This document shows, piece after piece, positions 44,318 through 49,205 of a DNA stretch of 49,205 bases. A model generated the notes under the pieces. It had not been told where the DNA came from. It made no database searches and worked only from the letters and a program-made list of their open reading frames with translations. Position 1 is the stretch's first letter, and every line of letters begins with the position of its first letter. The DNA is from Deltaproteobacteria bacterium (lineage in GTDB: Bacteria > Desulfobacterota > Binatia > Bin18), in the NCBI GenBank assembly GCA_016874775.1, contig VGTJ01000015.1:1-49205 (forward strand), written 5' to 3'. The translations under genes and the position numbers were made by a program.

Positions 44318-45315
44318 GTGCAGTGCAACAACTCAAGTTCGTACCACTGCGCCCTCTAGCGCGAGAAGAGGCTATCGATCACCCTTCTGGTTATCTCGCC
44401 CTCTCGTCCCAGAATCAGCGCTTCATGCTCGATAGCACTCCTGGTTTTATCGCCTATCGAGTCCAGGGCAAACATTTTATTGCCCTAGGTGGTGTCCATG
44501 CCCCGCTTAGCAGCCGTGCGATACTGCTCGATGGCTTTCTTGCCGAAGCTGACAGACAAGGCTGTGGCGTTGTGGTTGTACAAGTAGGTCAATCGCAGCT
44601 TGAGCTCTTTCATTCACGCGGTTTCACGGTGAATCAATTTGGTACAACCTACGGGCTTGATCTACGTCACTTCTCGTTAGCGGGAACAAAGCGTGTCAAG
44701 CTTCGTCACAAGATCAAACAAGCACAAACGGCGGACTTACAAGTCTTAGAGGTTGGTCGGTCGTTCCCTGCTAATGCAACGACCTTTGCCCAGTTGCATC
44801 AAATTAGCAACGCATGGCTTCGCGCCAAAGGAAAAAAGGAACTGGATTTCATGATCGGTGAACTTGGCACCCCACAAGAAACCGAACGGCGCATCTTTGT
44901 CGTCACCGACGCGCACTACCACTTCCAGGGTTTCATCACCTATGTTCCGGTCTGGGGTGAGCACCCAGGATACCTGCACGACCTTACGCGCCGCCTTCCC
45001 GATGCTCCCACTGGCACGATGGAGCTGTGCAACGCTCATGCGATTGAGCGATTTGTCGCCGAGGGCGTACGATATCTACACTTCGGGTTTACTCCGTTCA
45101 TCACCGATGGAGTGAAAGAGCCACACGGAAGTCGTCTTGTCACTACGCTTGTCCACCTGCTCGGCACCTATGGAAGTGCGGTCTATCCAGCGCAGCGCCA
45201 AGTCCAATACAAACTGAAATGGGGGCCAGACTTCGTTGAACGGGAATTTCTTGCTTGCCGTCCACTTTCTCTTCGCGCCATCATTGACCTCCTCATTCTG
45301 ACGCGCTCAGTGTAG
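44314..45315 (+). CDS. DUF2156 / GNAT-like aminoacyl-tRNA-dependent transferase
   Basis: 333 residues with the tandem GNAT-like fold of the MprF C-terminal domain (DUF2156): SGYLALSSQNQRFML, KHFIALGGVHAPLSSRAI, VVVVQVGQSQLELFHSRGF, GTTYGLDLRHFSLAGT, KRVKLRHKIKQAQ (about 129-141) and a C-terminal YLHFGFTPFITDG. MprF-type enzymes pass an amino acid from aminoacyl-tRNA to a lipid. Related stand-alone proteins, including VlmA in valanimycin biosynthesis, pass it to a small molecule. There is no MprF membrane flippase domain here, which favours a small-molecule acceptor. It overlaps the preceding gene (ATGA). Confidence 0.8.
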   Translation: MSAVQQLKFVPLRPLAREEAIDHPSGYLALSSQNQRFMLDSTPGFIAYRVQGKHFIALGGVHAPLSSRAILLDGFLAEADRQGCGVVVVQVGQSQLELFHSRGFTVNQFGTTYGLDLRHFSLAGTKRVKLRHKIKQAQTADLQVLEVGRSFPANATTFAQLHQISNAWLRAKGKKELDFMIGELGTPQETERRIFVVTDAHYHFQGFITYVPVWGEHPGYLHDLTRRLPDAPTGTMELCNAHAIERFVAEGVRYLHFGFTPFITDGVKEPHGSRLVTTLVHLLGTYGSAVYPAQRQVQYKLKWGPDFVEREFLACRPLSLRAIIDLLILTRSV

Positions 45316-45324
45316 GCAGCCGTT

Positions 45325-46236
45325 ATGATCAAAACAAAACGTATCCGACTGATTGTGAATCCGAGCGCTCGCTCCGGTCGCGGCCAGCGCACCCTAAACC
45401 GTCAAGAGCTGGATTCTTTTTGCACTCCGGGAGTCCGAGTTGAGTGGATCGAAAGCCGCTGCGCCGCACATCTGCAACACTTAGTGCACGCAGCGCAAAG
45501 TGACACACTTGACGCCATCGGCCTCGCCGGTGGAGACGGAACTGTCATGTTGGCGCTCAGTGCTCTCACCGGACCGAATCGCGTCCCGCTCGCCATCTTG
45601 CCAATTGGTTCAGGAAACGATTTTGCCAAAGATATCGGCGTACCACGCTCAGTCTCTGAAGCATTCCGCACGCTTCTCAACGGCACCCCACGCTGGGTTG
45701 ATGTCGCGCGTGCTACGCCAGCTGGGGACCGTTATTGCTGCGTTGCCTCAGTCGGTCTTGATGAATGTGCATTGCAGCTCATTCATCACTCGTGGCTTCC
45801 TCGCTCAAAAGTGCTGAACGTTTATGCCGCCGTGCGTGCACTCCTCACGTACCAGCCACAACCTGTGCGGATCGCCTGGGACGGTGGACAATTTGCAGGG
45901 CCGGTCATGTTTGCTGCGGTCACTAATACGCGCAGTTACGGTGGCGGATTCAAGGTCAGCCCAGAGGCTCAGGTTGATGACGGGCAATTGAATCTTTGTA
46001 TCGTCCGAAACACTCCCAAACTGCGCCTTCTTCACCAGTTTCCGCGCATCCTCAAGGGAACGCACGGAATGATGCCTGAGGTTACTCTCGCTTCAAGCCC
46101 ATGGGTCCGACTAGAGAGCCTTAACAGTGCACTACCAGTGTCCCTCGATGGAGAACTGCCACAGACAACAACGCCGATTGAATTACGGTGTGAACCGCGA
46201 GCCGTGCAGGTTTTGGTACCAAGGAGTGTAGTGTAG
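45325..46236 (+). CDS. Diacylglycerol-kinase-family lipid/small-molecule kinase
   Basis: 303 residues of the DAGK/YegS fold. The nucleotide-binding domain has IVNPSARSGRG (11-21), AGGDGTVML (68-76, GGDGT signature) and LPIGSGNDFAKDIG (92-105). The beta-rich C-terminal domain carries TNTRSYGGGFKVSPEAQVDD, the family position for the metal-linked Asp. It phosphorylates a hydroxyl on a lipid or lipid-like molecule. VlmJ in the valanimycin pathway is a DAGK homologue that phosphorylates the valanimycin-hydrate hydroxyl for later elimination, a direct parallel in this setting. It begins 9 bp after the DUF2156 gene. Confidence 0.9.
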   Translation: MIKTKRIRLIVNPSARSGRGQRTLNRQELDSFCTPGVRVEWIESRCAAHLQHLVHAAQSDTLDAIGLAGGDGTVMLALSALTGPNRVPLAILPIGSGNDFAKDIGVPRSVSEAFRTLLNGTPRWVDVARATPAGDRYCCVASVGLDECALQLIHHSWLPRSKVLNVYAAVRALLTYQPQPVRIAWDGGQFAGPVMFAAVTNTRSYGGGFKVSPEAQVDDGQLNLCIVRNTPKLRLLHQFPRILKGTHGMMPEVTLASSPWVRLESLNSALPVSLDGELPQTTTPIELRCEPRAVQVLVPRSVV

Positions 46237-47445
46237 GTGAGTAATAAGGACGGCACATTCGATGTGATTGTGGTCGGTGCTGGTGTCGGTGGCGCAGCGT
46301 TTGCTTTAGCTCTTGCGCACGCCTATTCCGTGCGTGTCCTGGTACTCGAACGTCATCCAGGTCCTGGGAATATCAACCGCGGAGACAGCCTGTTACCAAC
46401 CGTTACTGCCCATCTCTCAGCATGGGGTGCGTTGGAACGCTGCTATACCGCTGGTGCACAACGACTGACACGTATGCAAGTGTTCCATCGTCACGCCGGT
46501 CTGTTGCTCGATGCACCACTCACGCAACCCGAGAGTCAATATCCCTATCTGGTCCTTCCCCATCCAGAAATCGAACGTACCCTGGCAGATACTGCACTGG
46601 CCACTGGGCACGTCTTCATCCGCTATCGCTGTCACGTTACACAGCTCAACGAAGACCAAGGGCGTATCACTGGCCTCACATTCGTTGATGAAGCTGGACA
46701 CACTCAACAGGTTTACGCCAGGTTGGTGGTTGGGGCAGACGGCTCTTCGTCAGCGGTGCGGAACGCACTTGGCATTCCGCTAGTGCGCGTCCCTTATAAC
46801 CATAGCTTCTTTGTCGTTGATGTCGGACGTCCATCTCACTACGAAGATGCGTTGCGGGTCGAACTGCATCCAGCCGGCGGCATTCTCATTGTCCCTGGTG
46901 TGGGTGGCGTAGCTCTGGCGGCATTGATCCGTCGCGAAGATGAAGCGCAATTTCGTTCGTGGTCCCTGGAGCAACGCATCGCGGCCATTGCCCAGCGATC
47001 GAGCTTGTTAGCAGGAGTGCAGGCGTTTCCCAAAAGTGCACATCTGTATCAACTGGCCCGTGCACATGCACCACGGTATACCGCACGCGGTGCAGTACTC
47101 CTCGGCGATGCAGTGCACTTGACGAATCCAACAGCCGGACAAGGGATGACAATGGCAATTGGCGATGCGGCAGCTCTTGCTCGCCACGTCGGACCAGCGC
47201 TAGTAACCGAAGGCCGCTCAACCGCGATCGATGCGGCACTCACAGCCTACGAGGCTGAACGACGCCCGGTGAATGTAGGATTAATACGCTGGTCGCACTG
47301 GCTGAGCCGTATCTACGCGTTGGGCGGTCCAGTCAGTGATGCTCTTCATCGCTATGTGTTTGCCTTTGGTGGCTCACCGCTGGGGCGTTACCTGCATCAC
47401 ACTATCTGGACCCGTGTCGCGATGGAGAAAGGATGGGCCTTATGA
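46237..47445 (+). CDS. FAD-dependent monooxygenase (group A, PHBH/UbiH-like)
   Basis: 402 residues from GTG 46237, immediately after the kinase stop. The FAD fold starts with VIVVGAGVGGAAFALALA (about 10-27), followed by the DG motif RLVVGADGSSSAVRNALG (about 161-178) and the GD motif AVLLGDAVHLTNPTAGQGM (about 286-304). This trio defines group A flavin monooxygenases and geranylgeranyl-reductase-like enzymes. It could hydroxylate the amine nitrogen or a carbon of the alkyl chain; sequence does not decide. It overlaps the next start (ATGA at 47442). Confidence 0.88.
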   Translation: MSNKDGTFDVIVVGAGVGGAAFALALAHAYSVRVLVLERHPGPGNINRGDSLLPTVTAHLSAWGALERCYTAGAQRLTRMQVFHRHAGLLLDAPLTQPESQYPYLVLPHPEIERTLADTALATGHVFIRYRCHVTQLNEDQGRITGLTFVDEAGHTQQVYARLVVGADGSSSAVRNALGIPLVRVPYNHSFFVVDVGRPSHYEDALRVELHPAGGILIVPGVGGVALAALIRREDEAQFRSWSLEQRIAAIAQRSSLLAGVQAFPKSAHLYQLARAHAPRYTARGAVLLGDAVHLTNPTAGQGMTMAIGDAAALARHVGPALVTEGRSTAIDAALTAYEAERRPVNVGLIRWSHWLSRIYALGGPVSDALHRYVFAFGGSPLGRYLHHTIWTRVAMEKGWAL

Positions 47446-48620
47446 CAACAAACCATCCCCAAACCTCATCACAGGATGCTCGCCGGCGTGGGCGTGACGT
47501 TTTTCTCCGGTTCTCGTCAGTCCCGCGAAAGCGGGAATCTAGGTCCCCCGAGGGTCAGTGGGTCATCTCTCGTCGCGATGATCTGTTGTGGTTTCAAGGA
47601 TCGGCGTTGGTTGGACTCGCGCTGTTAGTCTGTTTCAGCCAGACTCCCGCATTGACGAATGCGACCTACAATGCCACACACCCAGCAGTGTTACTCTTAT
47701 TGTTGTGGGGCATTGTCTTCGATGGCACCCACGTGTGGGCGACATACACACGCAGTTATCTAGCCCCGGACCAACCCTCACGGAGTGCACTACCAGGCGT
47801 ATGGTCATGGGGAGTTGTGTTTGTCGGTCCGCTCCTTGCTTTGCTTGATTATTGGCTCTGCGCTCCCTCCCCCTCACAGCTTGCTCAAGCTGGATTGTTG
47901 TTTCGGGCATTTCTTGTGGTTGCTTACCTCTGGGCATATTGGCATCTGGTGCGGCAGCACTATGGCTTTCTCATGCTGTATCGTCGGAGCGCCGGAGAAA
48001 CCAGTCGAGCCGGTGCGCGTCTCGATGCCTTCGTCTTGTGGGCAGGGTGTTTGTATCCCTATCTGCGTTTCTCTCTGAGTAATGCCTACAGTCAGAGCGG
48101 CTTGCTACCAACTGTCCCTTCTGCGTTGCATGCTTCTGCTCGCTTCGGACTCGATGTCGCCGTTGTGTTGACCCTGACCGTACTCTTAGGATTGATCGTG
48201 ACCGAACGCTGGGAACGCCTGCAACTCGGACCCAAACATCTGTTTCTTACCATCGTTATCGCATTTCATCTCCTAGTCTTCTCTATATTAGAGAATCTCC
48301 TTACTCTGACTGCGACACTGACGATTTTTCACAACCTGCAGTATCATCGTATCGTCTGGCAGTACGAGCATGGCCTCGGACGTATCCCGATGGGAAACCT
48401 CGCAACGTATCTTTTCGTGGGAGTCCTCTTTGGCGTCGCCTGGTATGGCCCACGCTTTGGCGGCGTTGCGGTCGCACAGTCGGACTTAACTCGCAACATT
48501 CTTCTTGGCTTGGGGTGGGGTTTCGCTTTTCACCACTATGTGGTCGACGGCATGATCTGGCATGTACGCCGCTCACCGGCGGTGGTGGCCGCACTTGCAG
48601 CAAGGCAGGTGCACGCATGA
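47442..48620 (+). CDS. Multi-pass membrane protein with histidine motifs, possible membrane oxygenase
   Basis: 392 residues from ATG 47442 (ATGA overlap with the monooxygenase); ATG 47433 is a weaker choice. About eight to nine transmembrane helices follow a 50-residue polar N-terminus. Histidines sit at membrane edges in repeated spacings: DGTHVWATYTRSY, YWHLVRQHYGF (HxxxxH), IFHNLQYHRIVWQYEH (HxxxxH) and FHHYVVDGMIWHVRR. Such clusters recall membrane diiron hydroxylases and desaturases, but the exact family is not recognised. The N-terminus contains VPRKRESRS, translated from a REP-like palindrome inserted in the coding region. It overlaps the next gene by ATGA. Confidence 0.7.
   Translation: MTTNHPQTSSQDARRRGRDVFLRFSSVPRKRESRSPEGQWVISRRDDLLWFQGSALVGLALLVCFSQTPALTNATYNATHPAVLLLLLWGIVFDGTHVWATYTRSYLAPDQPSRSALPGVWSWGVVFVGPLLALLDYWLCAPSPSQLAQAGLLFRAFLVVAYLWAYWHLVRQHYGFLMLYRRSAGETSRAGARLDAFVLWAGCLYPYLRFSLSNAYSQSGLLPTVPSALHASARFGLDVAVVLTLTVLLGLIVTERWERLQLGPKHLFLTIVIAFHLLVFSILENLLTLTATLTIFHNLQYHRIVWQYEHGLGRIPMGNLATYLFVGVLFGVAWYGPRFGGVAVAQSDLTRNILLGLGWGFAFHHYVVDGMIWHVRRSPAVVAALAARQVHA
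47512..47543. repeat. REP-like palindrome inside a coding region
   Basis: TCTCGTCAGTCCCGCGAAAG then CGGGAATCTAGG contains TCCCGC-GAAA-GCGGGA (47521-47536), the very common 'CGTCATTCCCGCGAAAGCGGGAATC' repeat. It lies within the first 35 codons of the membrane protein and keeps its frame. Confidence 0.75.
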
Positions 48621-49082
48621 CTCCTTCGCTCCCTATCTGGTTTGAGGCGCAACCATCACCATATCCTCGTTTTCCCGGCGGCAGACAGCGAGTTGACGTC
48701 GCTGTAATTGGTGGAGGTTTTGCAGGGCTCTCAGCAGCATATCACGTGCTGCGACGACAACCTGGGGTACGAGTCGTTGTTCTTGAAGCTGAGCGGCTAG
48801 GAGCTGGAGCATCTGGACGCACCACTGGCATGCTCAGCCCAGGTGTAGGGCAGAACCTGGCGGCCGTAGTTCGCCGATTCGGTCTTGCACCAGCACAAGC
48901 GTTGTATCGAGCGACTTTGCAAGCAATTGAGGATGTCAACGTACTGATTGCTACTGAAGGCATTAACTGCCAGTTAGAAATGAATGGGCAGATCATCGTC
49001 GCACGATCTCAGGCTGGACGGGCGCGTATCTCCGCTACGGCGGCACTTCTCCAGCACCTCGCGCTACCAGGAGAACTCTTAG
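48617..49082 (+). pseudogene. DAO-family FAD oxidoreductase, truncated by an IS insertion
   Basis: The gene starts at ATG 48617 in an ATGA overlap with the membrane protein. The readable 155 residues hold IWFEAQPSPYPRFPGG, the FAD-binding VAVIGGGFAGLSAAYHVLRR (about 29-48), EAERLGAGASGRTTGMLSPG (about 58-77) and the family's following helices. This is the DAO/glycine-oxidase-like pattern, acting on C-N bonds of amino acids or amines. After about residue 155 the frame runs into DNA that looks like the end of an IS5-type element, so the C-terminal two-thirds are separated. Confidence 0.75.
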
Positions 49083-49205
49083 AGAGTGTTTTGAAAAAGG
49101 GATTGGTAAGCTTGAGGGATGAATACACTGCCGCGAGTTTATCCAACGGACCTGACCATGACCGAATGGACACAATTGAAGAGCTTCTTTCCCCCGGCCT
49201 CTCGC
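49083..49205 (+). mobile_element. Left end of an IS5-family insertion sequence
   Basis: The DAO reading frame gives way at about 49079-49082 (TTAG, which fits the YTAR target pattern of the IS5 group) to AGAGTGTTTTGAAAAAGGG, a sequence typical of IS5-family terminal repeats. A transposase start follows 36 bp later. The right end lies outside the window, so the boundary and target duplication cannot be confirmed. Confidence 0.6.
49119..49205 (+). CDS. IS5-family transposase, N-terminal fragment at window edge
   Basis: The 29 visible codons (MNTLPRVYPTDLTMTEWTQ, LKSFFPPASR) match the 'YPSDLTxxQWxxLxPLLPP' start of IS5-type (DUF4096) transposases. It runs off the window end. The ATG follows TTGAGGG closely. 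Confidence 0.75.
   Translation, partial: MNTLPRVYPTDLTMTEWTQLKSFFPPASR

Overview
This window reads as chromosomal DNA of a Gram-negative, probably soil or freshwater, uncultured bacterium. Gram-negative character is suggested by an OmpA/BON envelope protein. Lifestyle clues are aromatic ring-cleavage enzymes, a luciferase-like flavin oxidoreductase, a Ser/Thr kinase with extracytoplasmic Ig-like repeats and many short intergenic repeats. The mix recalls Binatota or deltaproteobacteria-like genomes, but this is a weak taxonomic inference. No rRNA, tRNA or CRISPR array was seen.

Layout. 1-2.1 kb is a scarred mobile region. A 5'-truncated transposase abuts a fragment of a reverse transcriptase, and about 280 bp further on lies a broken DUF4062/FGE-fold gene whose C-terminus looks like the variable repeat of a diversity-generating retroelement (DGR). 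2.2-8.7 kb holds small-molecule enzymes: two methyltransferases, an extradiol dioxygenase, an HSL-type esterase, a DOPA-dioxygenase-like protein and two hypotheticals. 8.9-16.8 kb is an envelope/signalling block: zinc-ribbon TPR protein, NorQ-like AAA ATPase, coiled-coil/helix-hairpin protein, OmpA-BON protein and a 1052-residue Ser/Thr kinase. 16.9-22.3 kb carries a family-5 uracil-DNA glycosylase, leucyl aminopeptidase, a DUF433/PIN-like toxin-antitoxin pair, an LLM oxidoreductase and AlaX.

22.5-29.9 kb is nitrogen assimilation: an Lrp/AsnC regulator followed by gltB and gltD (NADPH-GOGAT), with a YgiT-type toxin-antitoxin pair wedged between the two subunits; its toxin is cut by an amber codon. 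29.9-36 kb is a polyamine-type neighbourhood: AdoMet decarboxylase, DUF4178 protein, small protein, DUF350 protein, membrane-anchored aminopropyltransferase and a Tat/lipoprotein flavin amine oxidase. 36.1-37.8 kb is a three-gene overlapping operon for NorE/NorF-like (cytochrome oxidase subunit III/IV-like) membrane proteins.

Two finds stand out. First, at 38130-38384 a glutaredoxin has UGA exactly where the first redox cysteine belongs, followed 12 nt later by a SECIS-like hairpin, so it is probably a selenoprotein that ordinary gene calling would truncate. Second, 38800-49082 is one tightly coupled ten-gene operon. It begins with a fused class-III aminotransferase/acyl-thioester reductase and continues with an SCP2-like protein, an APC permease, a ferritin-like diiron enzyme, a small membrane protein, a DUF2156 (aminoacyl-tRNA-dependent) transferase, a diacylglycerol-kinase-like enzyme, a flavin monooxygenase, a His-rich membrane protein and a DAO flavoprotein. 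The set parallels the logic of azoxy natural-product pathways (valanimycin, elaiomycin): acyl thioester to aldehyde to alkylamine, N-oxidation, aminoacyl transfer from tRNA, N-N bond formation and diiron oxidation. The operon has an in-frame ochre codon in its first gene and an IS5-type insertion truncating its last, so it may be decaying in this genome.
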